Below are positions 45,154 through 53,646 of a stretch of DNA of 64,000 bases, one piece after another (position 1 is the first letter of the stretch; the number at the start of each line of letters is the position of its first letter). The stretch is taken from the NCBI RefSeq assembly GCF_002104455.1, contig NZ_NBOC01000001.1, forward strand, positions 496,001 to 560,000, given 5' to 3'. The notes beneath the pieces are model-generated. The model made no database searches. It had not been told where the DNA came from and was given only the letters and a program-made list of their open reading frames with translations. This DNA is from Colwellia chukchiensis (GTDB lineage Bacteria > Pseudomonadota > Gammaproteobacteria > Enterobacterales > Alteromonadaceae). A program made the position numbers and the translations under genes.

Positions 45154-47280
45154 ATGAGTTATCAGGTTTTAGCAAGAAAGTGGCGACCTAAGTCGTTTCA
45201 AGAATTAGTCGGCCAGGAGCATGTTGTTACTGTTTTAGTTAATGCACTAACACAGCAGCGCTTGCATCACGCTTATTTATTTACCGGTACCCGCGGTGTT
45301 GGTAAAACCACTATTGCGAGAATCTTTGCTAAAAGCCTGAATTGCCAACAAGGGATAACGGCAACGCCTTGTGGCAGTTGTGATGCCTGTGTTGATATTG
45401 ACCAAGGTAAATTTGTCGATCTATTAGAAATTGATGCCGCGTCACGCACTAAAGTCGATGATACCCGTGAAATACTTGATAATGTGCAATATGCGCCAAC
45501 GCGCGGTCGATATAAAGTGTACTTGATAGATGAAGTGCATATGCTATCGCGTAGTAGCTTTAATGCCTTATTAAAGACCTTAGAAGAGCCGCCTGAGCAC
45601 GTTAAGTTTATTCTCGCCACAACTGATCCGCAAAAACTGCCTGTAACCGTGTTATCTCGCTGTTTACAGTTTCACCTAAAAGCACTTACGCTAAAGCAGA
45701 TTAGCGATAAAATTAGCGAAATTCTCCGTAATGAAGCGGTAACATTTGAAGATGAAGCGATTGCGCTTTTGGCTAAGGCCGCTCGCGGAAGTATGCGTGA
45801 TTGCTTAAGCCTGACTGATCAAAGTATTGCGCAGGGTAATGGCAACATTGCTCGAACAGACGTACAACAAATGTTGGGCGGTGTTGATAGAGATTGGGTT
45901 TTTCAAATTTTAATCGCCTTGCTAAAGCAAGATGCAGCGGGCTTAATGCATTTGTCCCTAAATATCGCATCCTATGCACCAAACTATAGCCAACTGTCAG
46001 CAGAGTTAATGCAATTGCTGCATCAAATCGCCATGGCCCAAGTGGTTGATAGCGATTTCTCTCTCCCCCCTGACCAACAGCAACTATTAGCACGTTTTTG
46101 TCAATTAATGTCACCAGAAGACGTGCAGCTTTATTATCAAATTGTTTTAGCGGCGCGAAAAGACTTACCTTATGTTGACGATGAGCAAGCCGCGTTTGAT
46201 ATGATGCTTTTAAGGTTACTTGCCTTTAAACCAATAAGCCATAGTGGCGAATTGGCCAATACGACTAGCGAACACAGTTCAGCAGATCAAAAGTTGGGGC
46301 TAGATGATTTAACGACGACGCCATTATCTGCAAATAAATCTGCAAAAAATTCAGCACCCGTTGAAACGACGCAAGACAGTGCTTTAAAACATGAACAGCC
46401 CATTGTAACCCAGCATAATCAGCCTGATATCGATAGCTCTGCGCAGGCCAAGCAAAGCGAAGAGCTACAAGCAAATGAGCAGGAAAGTGCTGAAAGCAGC
46501 GAGAGTGTATTAAATACAGAGCCAACATCAACGCCTAACGTGAACCTAGCAAACTTGCCCGAAAGTGAAGCAAAGCCAGCGCCAGATAACGCTATAACAA
46601 GTGCGCCATTAACGCATGACAAAGTAGAGAAAACTGAGTCAACAGTTGCCGCTGCAATTGCAACGCGCAATATGCTGCGCAGCCGAAAAAAGTCGATGGA
46701 GAAAGCTGGAAAAAAGTCTAGCGGCGCTGTCACGCGTCTACCATCGAGCTCAGAAAAGCCTGAACCAGATTTTACGACGGCTGAAGCCGTCGCCAATAGT
46801 AGCTCATCGCAAGCTGCCAGTGTCGCTGAGTTACCTGATTTACCACAACAGCCTTATAGTGAAGACGCCATTGATCCCGCAAAGATTAAACTAGCGAACC
46901 AAGTGGATAAATGGGCGCACATGATAGATAGCATGTCATTGGTGGCTCGCTTACGGCAATTGGCAATACATGCAACGATCGATGAAAAGTCGACGGATGA
47001 TTTATTGATATTACAGTTAGATCAATCGATCAGGCACTTAAATAGTGACGCCGCTCATAAGCAATTAGAAGCGCAAATATCTCAATATCTACAACGCAAA
47101 GTCACAGTAGAATTAAATATCGTCGAAAAAACCGTGGCTGATCCATATCAGATCCAAGCGGATATCAATGCTAAGCGCTATGAGTATGCAAAACAAGTAC
47201 TCGCTGAAGACGACATAGTGCAGGCACTACAACAGCATTTTCAAGCTGAGCTCGATCAAGAAACCATAGTAGCGCGATAA
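45154..47280 (+). CDS. dnaX: DNA polymerase III subunits gamma/tau
   Basis: DnaX is the ATPase of the clamp loader. The 708-residue tau form has Walker A GTRGVGKTT at about 44-52, a zinc module with Cys in CQQ...CGSCDAC, Walker B YLIDEVHMLS, the Ser-Arg-Cys sensor LSRCLQFHL, and domain III to about 365. A long acidic/Ser/Gln-rich linker (about 370-575) follows, then the C-terminal polymerase-binding domain. Two in-frame A-AAA-AAG heptamers (46686-46692 and 46710-46716) would allow -1 frameshifting to a TAG at 46719, giving a 522-residue gamma-like product from either site. Confidence 0.96.
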   Translation: MSYQVLARKWRPKSFQELVGQEHVVTVLVNALTQQRLHHAYLFTGTRGVGKTTIARIFAKSLNCQQGITATPCGSCDACVDIDQGKFVDLLEIDAASRTKVDDTREILDNVQYAPTRGRYKVYLIDEVHMLSRSSFNALLKTLEEPPEHVKFILATTDPQKLPVTVLSRCLQFHLKALTLKQISDKISEILRNEAVTFEDEAIALLAKAARGSMRDCLSLTDQSIAQGNGNIARTDVQQMLGGVDRDWVFQILIALLKQDAAGLMHLSLNIASYAPNYSQLSAELMQLLHQIAMAQVVDSDFSLPPDQQQLLARFCQLMSPEDVQLYYQIVLAARKDLPYVDDEQAAFDMMLLRLLAFKPISHSGELANTTSEHSSADQKLGLDDLTTTPLSANKSAKNSAPVETTQDSALKHEQPIVTQHNQPDIDSSAQAKQSEELQANEQESAESSESVLNTEPTSTPNVNLANLPESEAKPAPDNAITSAPLTHDKVEKTESTVAAAIATRNMLRSRKKSMEKAGKKSSGAVTRLPSSSEKPEPDFTTAEAVANSSSSQAASVAELPDLPQQPYSEDAIDPAKIKLANQVDKWAHMIDSMSLVARLRQLAIHATIDEKSTDDLLILQLDQSIRHLNSDAAHKQLEAQISQYLQRKVTVELNIVEKTVADPYQIQADINAKRYEYAKQVLAEDDIVQALQQHFQAELDQETIVAR
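46686..46721 (+). promoter_or_regulatory. Tandem -1 frameshift sites in dnaX with shared stop
   Basis: CG[A AAA AAG] at codons 512-513 and GG[A AAA AAG] at codons 520-521 are both in the correct phase. Reading on in the -1 frame after either gives GTC then TAG at 46719-46721 (with eight more codons for the first site). A AAA AAG is the E. coli dnaX slippery sequence. No close downstream stem or strong upstream Shine-Dalgarno-like stimulator is obvious. Confidence 0.7.
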
Positions 47281-47346
47281 TCGTTACTTGAAATTTTAGC
47301 CGTTAAGCACTATCTTTGGCGGCATATTACATGTGGAGTAAAACTT

Positions 47347-47673
47347 ATGATGAAAGGTGGCATGGGCAACTTAATGAAACAAGCCCAACAAATGCAAGCA
47401 AAAATGGCCAAAGCGCAAGAAGAGCTTGCCAACATGGAAGTAGTAGGTGAAGCGGGTGCAGGTATGGTAAAAGTTACTATGACAGGCAACCATAATGTGC
47501 GCCGCGTAGCAATTGATGATAGTTTAATGGAAGATGACAAGGACATGCTTGAAGACTTAATTGCTGCGGCAATGAATGACGCAGTACGTCGCGTTGAAGA
47601 GCAAAACAAAGAAAAAATGGGTGCCTTAACCGGCGGCATGCAGATGCCGCCAGGCATGAAAATGCCGTTTTAA
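47347..47673 (+). CDS. ybaB: YbaB/EbfC family nucleoid-associated protein
   Basis: A small DNA-binding protein that forms tweezer-like dimers; its gene habitually follows dnaX. The 108 residues match E. coli YbaB along their length: [41 protein letters not shown], and the tail [17 protein letters not shown] ribosome site precedes ATGATG; either ATG could be used. It is followed by a strong terminator where E. coli has recR. Confidence 0.95.
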   Translation: MMKGGMGNLMKQAQQMQAKMAKAQEELANMEVVGEAGAGMVKVTMTGNHNVRRVAIDDSLMEDDKDMLEDLIAAAMNDAVRRVEEQNKEKMGALTGGMQMPPGMKMPF

Positions 47674-47685
47674 ATTTGAACCCCT

Positions 47686-47717
47686 AAAAAATAGCGCCCT
47701 CTGGCGCTATTTTTTTG
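47686..47717 (+). terminator. Terminator of apt-dnaX-ybaB
   Basis: Stem ATAGCGCC/GGCGCTAT (47691-47698 with 47703-47710), extended by A/T pairs, four-base loop and a T-run, 13 bases after ybaB. It may also serve the opposing tcyP-like gene. Confidence 0.88.
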
Positions 47718-47954
47718 CTTACACTTTAATCATTTAGTCACAGGTATTGGTTGTAAAGCAGCTTTAATACCCTAAATATACAGATGCTTGCAGGCGGCAA
47801 GCATAATGTTTGGCAACAATGATTACTGCTTAAAAGTAAGCACTCACCTTAGCGTTTACCTAGTTATGTCTATAACTGAATTTGTCTGGTAATAAAAATA
47901 GGCTAAGAGTAGTTGAGAGTATGTCAGCAGCAACTGCTTGAACAAAATATGGCG

Positions 47955-49304
47955 TTATGGCAGTGCAGGTCCTTTCATTATTTTGTTAGTGATCACACCA
48001 GAAACCATAGCGCCAGACACATTTAATGCGGTGCGAGCCATATCAATTAACGGTTCTATTGAAATGAGCAGCGCGACAATTTCTATGGGTAAGCCCATAG
48101 TGGGTAGCACCACCAAGGCCGCAAAGGTAGCACCGCCGCCGACACCGGCAATACCAAAAGAGCTCACAACCACTATGCCAATTAAGGGTAATAAAAACTC
48201 GATAGTCATCGGGTCAATACCTACACTAGGGGCAACCATCATGGCAAGCATGGCAGGGTAGATCCCTGCACAACCATTTTGACCGATAGTAACGCCAAAA
48301 GACGCGGATAAATTAGCAATGGCAGGGGGAACTTTTAGTTGATTTATTTGCACATCAATATTCATGGGCATAGTTGCCGCTGAGCTGCGAGAGCTGAACG
48401 CAAACGTCATTACCGGCCAAATTTTACTAAAGTAAGTTTTTGGGTTAACACCCGCTACGGTTAATAATAAGCCGTGCACGATAAACATAATTAAAATGGC
48501 GACATACGAGGCGACAATAAAGGTCAGCAAATTAAAAATATCGCTAGCATTAGCGTTTGCCACGACATTGGCCATCAATGCAGCCACGCCATAAGGCGTT
48601 ATCGCAATAACCATTTTAACCAAACTCATGATTATCTTTTGCAATGCGTTTACACCAGTACGAATAGGATCAGCCAGTTCTTGTTGTTCACGCATCACTT
48701 GACGAGCTGCGAGCCCTACTAGAATACCAAATATAACCACGGCAATGATTGAACTTGGTCGGGCATTTGTTAAGTCGGCAAAGGGGTTTTCTGGTATAAA
48801 ACTCAGCAGCATTTTTGGCACAGTCCAGTCAGCGATAACCGTAGCTTTATTGTTGATGGTTGCCATTTCTGCTGATTCTCGTGTACCGGCAACAAGACCT
48901 GAGATATTTAAGTCAAAACCGTAGGTTACGGCGATGCCGACCAGCGCTGACAAAGCCGTGGTCAATAGCAAAATTGCAATACTCAGCGTTGAAATTTTGC
49001 CAAGTGAGCCTTGATTTTCAAGCTTAACTACAGCCGCAATCATAAACACCAGTACCAGTGGCATGATCACCATTTTTAGCAGCCCAACATAACCTTTACC
49101 TACCAAGGACACCCAGCTTAAAACCTGATCGGTTATTGAGTTTTGCTCAGGAAATAATAGCTGTAAAAATAAGCCAAAAAAACTACCTAACACCAAACCA
49201 AATAAGGTAGTGCGTGATAAGGTTTTACTTTTTTGTGAAAATAGATAGATGGCAAATAATAAGCCAGCAAATAATGCTAACATTAAAGATACAGCGAACG
49301 ACAT
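47955..49304 (-). CDS. tcyP: Cation symporter of the DAACS family, TcyP-like L-cystine transporter
   Basis: A 449-residue inner-membrane symporter of the dicarboxylate/amino acid:cation family. Sequence follows E. coli YdjN/TcyP closely: GKGYVGLLKMVIMPLVLVFM, LSFIPENPFADLTNARPSSI, WPVMTFAFSSRSSAATMP, TIGQNGCAGIYPAMLAMMVA and PLIDMARTALNVSGAM. The serine-rich loop SSRSSAAT and the NxxG-type re-entrant region are the substrate/sodium site of the family. TcyP takes up cystine; a related amino acid cannot be excluded. It is a single gene. Confidence 0.88.
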   Translation of the reverse strand: MSFAVSLMLALFAGLLFAIYLFSQKSKTLSRTTLFGLVLGSFFGLFLQLLFPEQNSITDQVLSWVSLVGKGYVGLLKMVIMPLVLVFMIAAVVKLENQGSLGKISTLSIAILLLTTALSALVGIAVTYGFDLNISGLVAGTRESAEMATINNKATVIADWTVPKMLLSFIPENPFADLTNARPSSIIAVVIFGILVGLAARQVMREQQELADPIRTGVNALQKIIMSLVKMVIAITPYGVAALMANVVANANASDIFNLLTFIVASYVAILIMFIVHGLLLTVAGVNPKTYFSKIWPVMTFAFSSRSSAATMPMNIDVQINQLKVPPAIANLSASFGVTIGQNGCAGIYPAMLAMMVAPSVGIDPMTIEFLLPLIGIVVVSSFGIAGVGGGATFAALVVLPTMGLPIEIVALLISIEPLIDMARTALNVSGAMVSGVITNKIMKGPALP

Positions 49305-49568
49305 GTGTCCTCTTTTTGGAAACTATGATTTAACGCTGCACTCTAACTTATTGAACCAAGTTAAGATAATATGCTTGTGCTATGAGATAGAAGAAATAGC
49401 TATGCATGGATAACAATTAATAACAACTCGCACAGCTAAAGGTACTAGTTGTTAGTCAGAGGCATGCAAGTGGCCGATAGCTACATTGACCAAGTCTTGA
49501 CCAAGATATTTATTATCCTTGATGTTAATTGGCACTACCGTGCGTCAATGAAGAAGAAACACTTGGCT

Positions 49569-50342
49569 TTATCTTTGGCTTACCCAAATACTGTCTTTCA
49601 TTTCATTTAGCGATTTTTGATTACAGGCGACGCTTTGATCGCAGCTAATATTGGGTAGCCTTGTACCTGTTGACCTGATGCGCTTTCTAAACCCAGCTAA
49701 CATGCTATCTAATACCGAGTTTCTATGCATGCCGGTGACAGTGATAACTTCTATATTTTCATCATCTGTGCCAGCTGATTTGAAGGTTTCTATTGGACTT
49801 GCTGCAAGTGCTTTATGCAATAGAGGCAGGTTTTCTGCACTAAAGGTGTCAGTGTTTTGCATCCGCTCAAGCCAGTCGACGGTATGTTTAGGGTGCGCTT
49901 CATAGACCATAGTTAACCAGATATCTGCTTGGCTAAACTGTTGGCGAGTAAAGTAATTTTTACCTAATAGAAAAGCTGCATTAGGTTGACCTTTTCTTGA
50001 TGCTCGTTTTAGCCATTTTTCTGCTTGGTCAAAGTCATAAAGCTGCTGGTCGCTAAGCAATAGCATACCAGCACGGTATTCAGCCTCACGGAGTCCACGC
50101 ATAGCGGCTTTTTTATAAAAGTTGAGCGCTCTTGCATTGTCAATCTCAGTACCAAATCCGTATTGAAAAAACTTACCTAAGTTAAACATGGCATTTTTGT
50201 GACCGCGATGAGCGGCTTTTTTAAAAGACTTGAAATAGCTAACGCACTCACTCGTCATGCACTTGGAGATATTTACCGCCAATACATTAAATGAAAAAAC
50301 TAGTGCTAGAATGGTGATTGATTTCACAATTATCGAAGGCAT
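49569..50342 (-). CDS. Exported SEL1-repeat protein with a TonB-box-like segment
   Basis: A 257-residue protein with a signal peptide (about 1-22, ending NVLAVN) and three to four SEL1-like repeats at about 30-145 (RGHKNAMFNLGKFFQYGFGT; RGLREAEYRAGMLLLSDQQL; KGQPNAAFLLGKNYF). After the repeats comes ENIEVITVTGMHRNSVLDSM (about 198-217), which looks like the TonB-box/plug start of TonB-dependent receptors (EVITVTGSRI) although no barrel follows. The C-terminus has two Cys (about 234 and 239) that could pair. Function unknown. Confidence 0.78.
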   Translation of the reverse strand: MPSIIVKSITILALVFSFNVLAVNISKCMTSECVSYFKSFKKAAHRGHKNAMFNLGKFFQYGFGTEIDNARALNFYKKAAMRGLREAEYRAGMLLLSDQQLYDFDQAEKWLKRASRKGQPNAAFLLGKNYFTRQQFSQADIWLTMVYEAHPKHTVDWLERMQNTDTFSAENLPLLHKALAASPIETFKSAGTDDENIEVITVTGMHRNSVLDSMLAGFRKRIRSTGTRLPNISCDQSVACNQKSLNEMKDSIWVSQR

Positions 50343-50569
50343 ACCATTTCCTTATTACTACGTTTTTGGTTGATTAATAATCAACATAGCGGATGAAACA
50401 ATAAACTACAATGCTTTTCGTAGTTTCTAGGCAAGCGATAAAAACAGAGCTTGTGTCATGTTATTCGAAAGTTAAATCAAGCTATGGTATTGTTTATAAA
50501 TTGATTTTAGCTTTAAATACTTACGGTTAATACCGACATCATGCTATTAATTGGGGCAAAGAGGTCATT

Positions 50570-51178
50570 ATGAAAGCGCGTTTATATTATATCTACGATC
50601 CTATGTGTAGTTGGTGTTGGGGATATGCCCCTACTTGGCAGCGCTTACAAAAAGAGCTCGCTACTGAGGTTGAGATCATTTATCAACTTGGCGGCCTAGC
50701 CAAAGACAGTGATGAATTAATGCCGGTGGCAATGCAAAAGTTTCTTCAGCAAACTTGGCGAACAATCGCCCAGCAGCTTGGCACCGCTTTCAATTTTGAC
50801 TTTTGGCAACGTTGTCAACCTAGGCGCTCTACCTACCCAGCATGTCGAGCGGCATTAATTGCCAGAGCTGAGGGCAAAGAGCAAGCAATGTTAGCGGCAA
50901 TTCAAGAAGCCTATTATTTGCAGGCAAAAAATCCTTCTAATATCGATACATTGCATGCATTGGCGTTACGCCTGGGATTAAACGGTGATGACTTTATGCG
51001 GCAAATGACCTGCCCACAACTTGACCAAAAATTACAACGAGAGATTGCCAAGGTTAGCGCTATGCCGATCAGCGGCTTTCCGTCTTTAGTGCTATCAAAA
51101 AACCATGTCTATAGCCCGATAACCCTTGATTATCACAATTGGCGTACAAGTTATCAGCAAATCAAGGCGCAAATTTAG
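50570..51178 (+). CDS. DsbA family (FrnE-like) thiol oxidoreductase-fold protein
   Basis: A 202-residue protein without a signal peptide, hence cytoplasmic. The CxxC site is in YDPMCSWCWGYAP (Cys about 11 and 14), inside the DPMCSWCWG motif of the FrnE/DsbA-like branch, and a cis-Pro loop ISGFPSLVL is near residue 170. The middle is the helical insertion. Relatives act as disulfide isomerase-like or glutathione-linked proteins; the substrate is not known. It has an AGAGG ribosome site and stands alone. Confidence 0.85.
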   Translation: MKARLYYIYDPMCSWCWGYAPTWQRLQKELATEVEIIYQLGGLAKDSDELMPVAMQKFLQQTWRTIAQQLGTAFNFDFWQRCQPRRSTYPACRAALIARAEGKEQAMLAAIQEAYYLQAKNPSNIDTLHALALRLGLNGDDFMRQMTCPQLDQKLQREIAKVSAMPISGFPSLVLSKNHVYSPITLDYHNWRTSYQQIKAQI

Positions 51179-51320
51179 CATTCTTAACTTTGATGTCTAA
51201 TAACGATAAAAAATATTGTAATTAGCGCTTAAAAGCACACTTTTTTGTAGTAAGATATCGCGATAAAACAAGCATTTTTTTGTATTTTAACTGCAAAGTT
51301 ACCGCAGAATAAGGTTCACT

Positions 51321-52391
51321 ATGACATACGCAGCAATCACCGGTTGGGGCAAATGCCTGCCACCAGCAAAGCTAAGCAATGACGATTTAGCAACATTTCT
51401 TGACACCGATGACCAATGGATCACCAGTCGAACCGGTATGAAAGAGCGCAGAATATCTCATGTTTCGGTGAGCGAATTAGCATATGTTGCCTGCGCACGC
51501 GCTATAGCGGCGGCCGGTAAAACGGCTAAAGATGTCGACTTGATTGTTTTTGGCAGCACAACCTTTGACGAGCTTTGCCCAAATGCAGCGTCTAACGTGC
51601 AACGTTTGTTAGGTGCTGACAATGCCGCGTGTATGGATGTTAGTACTGCCTGTACCGGCGGTATGTATAGTCTAAGCGTTGCTACAGCCATGATTAAAAG
51701 TGGTGTTGTAAAGTCAGCCTTGGTTATTGGTGCGGAAACCATTTCGCCGATCATGGATTGGACTAATCGCGATGTGGCAGTACTTTTTGGTGATGGTGCC
51801 GCAGCACTGTATTTAGAAGCCAGTACTGAGGAGACAGGTGTTATAACACAAGCGTTAGGTTGTTATGGCGAGTCGAGAGATATTCTTTCCGTTGAAGGCT
51901 GGGGTTTGAAATATGCGAATAAAGGTCGCATGCTTGGTCAAAGTAACTGGGCATTTTTAGGACAAGAGATCTTTAAAAAAGCGGTTGCTGGTATGGCGCA
52001 AGCTTGTGAAAAGGCTCTGGCGCAGGCGCAGTTAGATGCTGAGCAAATTAGCAGTGTAGTGCCACACCAAGCAAACTTACGCATTATTGATACCTTGGTT
52101 AAACGTTTGAAAATGGACAAAGACAAGGTGTTTGTCAATATTCACAAGTACGGCAATATGTCAGCAGCAACGACGTTAGTAGCCTTGGTTGAAGCGATAG
52201 AAGAGGGCTTTATTGCTAAGCAATCTTATGTGTTACTACCGGCATTTGGCGGTGGCTTAACCTGGAGTGCCCATGTAATCAAATGGGGTGACAGAAGCCA
52301 TGCGTTATCAACATCTGAGGTACAACTGCCAGATTGTCCGGACACTGGACTAGCGCTTGTTAAAGCGATCATGGCGGCTAAATCTGTATAA
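51321..52391 (+). CDS. fabH: Beta-ketoacyl-ACP synthase III
   Basis: FabH-type condensing enzyme that joins acetyl-CoA or another acyl-CoA with malonyl-ACP. The catalytic triad is visible: Cys in STACTGGMYS (about 113), His in VVPHQANLRI (about 252) and Asn in HKYGNMSAAT (about 282). At 356 residues it is about 35 longer than E. coli FabH, mainly through a C-terminal tail. It is not within a fab operon, so it may be an extra paralogue with a special substrate. Confidence 0.9.
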   Translation: MTYAAITGWGKCLPPAKLSNDDLATFLDTDDQWITSRTGMKERRISHVSVSELAYVACARAIAAAGKTAKDVDLIVFGSTTFDELCPNAASNVQRLLGADNAACMDVSTACTGGMYSLSVATAMIKSGVVKSALVIGAETISPIMDWTNRDVAVLFGDGAAALYLEASTEETGVITQALGCYGESRDILSVEGWGLKYANKGRMLGQSNWAFLGQEIFKKAVAGMAQACEKALAQAQLDAEQISSVVPHQANLRIIDTLVKRLKMDKDKVFVNIHKYGNMSAATTLVALVEAIEEGFIAKQSYVLLPAFGGGLTWSAHVIKWGDRSHALSTSEVQLPDCPDTGLALVKAIMAAKSV

Positions 52392-52471
52392 AGCTTAGAG
52401 TTTTATTCACATTGTCAGCTGAGTCGATTTTGCTTGGCTGATTATTCCACAGACTTATAATAAGGATAGCT

Positions 52472-52855
52472 ATGCGCTTTCTATCTCGTCGGCTTATTTT
52501 GCCGAATGACTTAAATTATGCGAACTCATTATTTGGCGGACGGGCACTGGCTTGGATCGATGAAGAAGCGGCGATTTATGCCATTTGCCAGCTAGAGACC
52601 AACTGTTTAGTTACTAAGCATATTGGTGCGATTAATTTTGAATCTCCAGCCCAACAAGGTGATGTTGTTGAATTTGGTTTGAGTACCAAAGCAGTGGGGA
52701 AAACGTCAATTACCATTACCTGTATGATGCGTAACAAAGTCACCAAAAAAACCATCTGTCTAGCGGATGATATTGTTTTTGTTCAAGTTGACCCTGACAC
52801 TAAAAAGCCGATCCCGCATGGCAAAACACTCGCTTCGTTAACGGATAACTTTTAG
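52472..52855 (+). CDS. Acyl-CoA thioesterase, hotdog fold (YciA-like)
   Basis: A 127-residue single hotdog-domain protein. LNYANSLFGGRALAWIDEEA (about 14-33) is the typical N(x)FGG..L.W.D active region, with the catalytic Asp in WIDE, and GDVVEFGLSTKAVGKTSI is the conserved strand region of cytosolic acyl-CoA hydrolases. Substrate range unknown. It follows fabH by 80 bases, which suggests a link to acyl-CoA metabolism but not certain cotranscription. Confidence 0.88.
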   Translation: MRFLSRRLILPNDLNYANSLFGGRALAWIDEEAAIYAICQLETNCLVTKHIGAINFESPAQQGDVVEFGLSTKAVGKTSITITCMMRNKVTKKTICLADDIVFVQVDPDTKKPIPHGKTLASLTDNF

Positions 52856-52871
52856 CTTGCTGCGGCAAGCT
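52854..52871 (+). terminator. Hairpin at the end of the thioesterase gene
   Basis: A seven-bp perfect stem AGCTTGC/GCAAGCT around TGCG overlaps the stop codon. There is no T-run, so termination is uncertain. Confidence 0.3.
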
Positions 52872-52978
52872 ATCAGTTGTCATTAAAATCAAGAAACCAG
52901 AGCTTAGTTTACTGTTTGCTTTTTTGGTTTTGACTTAAAGCTTTAAACAGACGGCGTAGCACCATATGTTTAAGTTGT

Positions 52979-53176
52979 TTATTCTTCTGTCAAATATTGC
53001 TGGTAGCCTTTAATAGCAAAGTAACGAATCGACTTTTTCAGGATCACTCTTTTTGAAATTAGCTGTTGGTTGCGAAATATTTTAACTACTTGCTTGTCGC
53101 CATTAACATCACTTTCGATGTCATGCAGGGGATTAAGCCGTAGGTTGTCAAATTCAGTTCTCATGATTAATTTCAT
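52979..53176 (-). CDS. Small hypothetical protein
   Basis: Not recognised. A 65-codon frame (or 61 from the second ATG at 53164) encodes a basic protein without membrane segment, containing KQVVKIFRNQQLISKRVILK and ending GYQQYLTEE. Amino acid composition is protein-like, but the ribosome site is poor. It lies in a gap otherwise without genes, transcribed in the same direction as the following PspB-like gene. Confidence 0.35.
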   Translation of the reverse strand: MKLIMRTEFDNLRLNPLHDIESDVNGDKQVVKIFRNQQLISKRVILKKSIRYFAIKGYQQYLTEE

Positions 53177-53312
53177 TGTATATATCGCGGTAGTTAAAGG
53201 GTAAAAGCGCGGAACTAGTTTTAGCTAAATGTTTAGCGATAAGGTTAAGGCGATCCGTAGTCGTAAAACCCTGCGTACCCTTTGCTTAAAACTTATCAGC
53301 CGTTTCTGACCT

Positions 53313-53555
53313 TTATAATTTGTTTATTTCTTTGCTAACGTCATAACCTTCGTCAGTCACTATTTTTTCTAACACTTGCATACGTTGCTCTAGCGTTTGA
53401 ATTTGTTGTTTCATGGAGATAACTTGTTCGCTATGCAGGCTATTGTGATTTAACGTTTTTTCTTTAAACTCTAAATGCTTTTTATACATGTCAAATATCA
53501 CGCCAAAGCCAACTGAAATAAAAACAATTGCCACCACCATTGCAGTTCCCGACAT
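53313..53555 (-). CDS. Small membrane protein with PspB/PspC-like architecture
   Basis: An 80-residue protein with one membrane segment at about 5-23 (AMVVAIVFISVGFGVIFDMY) followed by a charged coiled coil (about 35-66) and the tail LEKIVTDEGYDVSKEINKL. The topology equals PspB. The tail strongly resembles the C-terminus of PspC in this same window (IERYVTSPEFTVSREINKL). It has a strong AGGA ribosome site. It is probably an envelope-stress-related accessory protein; that role is inference from this resemblance. Confidence 0.78.
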   Translation of the reverse strand: MSGTAMVVAIVFISVGFGVIFDMYKKHLEFKEKTLNHNSLHSEQVISMKQQIQTLEQRMQVLEKIVTDEGYDVSKEINKL

Positions 53556-53646
53556 AAGCTATTTCCTCAAAAAGTTGTAATAATCATATGATTAAGTGCG
53601 ATTCGTTTACCATTAAGCATAGCGTATTTAGCTGATATGCAAAGCG

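Noticed and set aside
46775-46792. Strong hairpin CGACGGC/GCCGTCG in dnaX as frameshift stimulator
   Set aside because: It begins about 59 bases after the second slippery site, far beyond the 5-9 base spacing needed; probably incidental.
45273-46796. Several long minus-strand open frames inside dnaX
   Set aside because: They lie antisense to a well-conserved gene, have no recognisable product and no ribosome sites.
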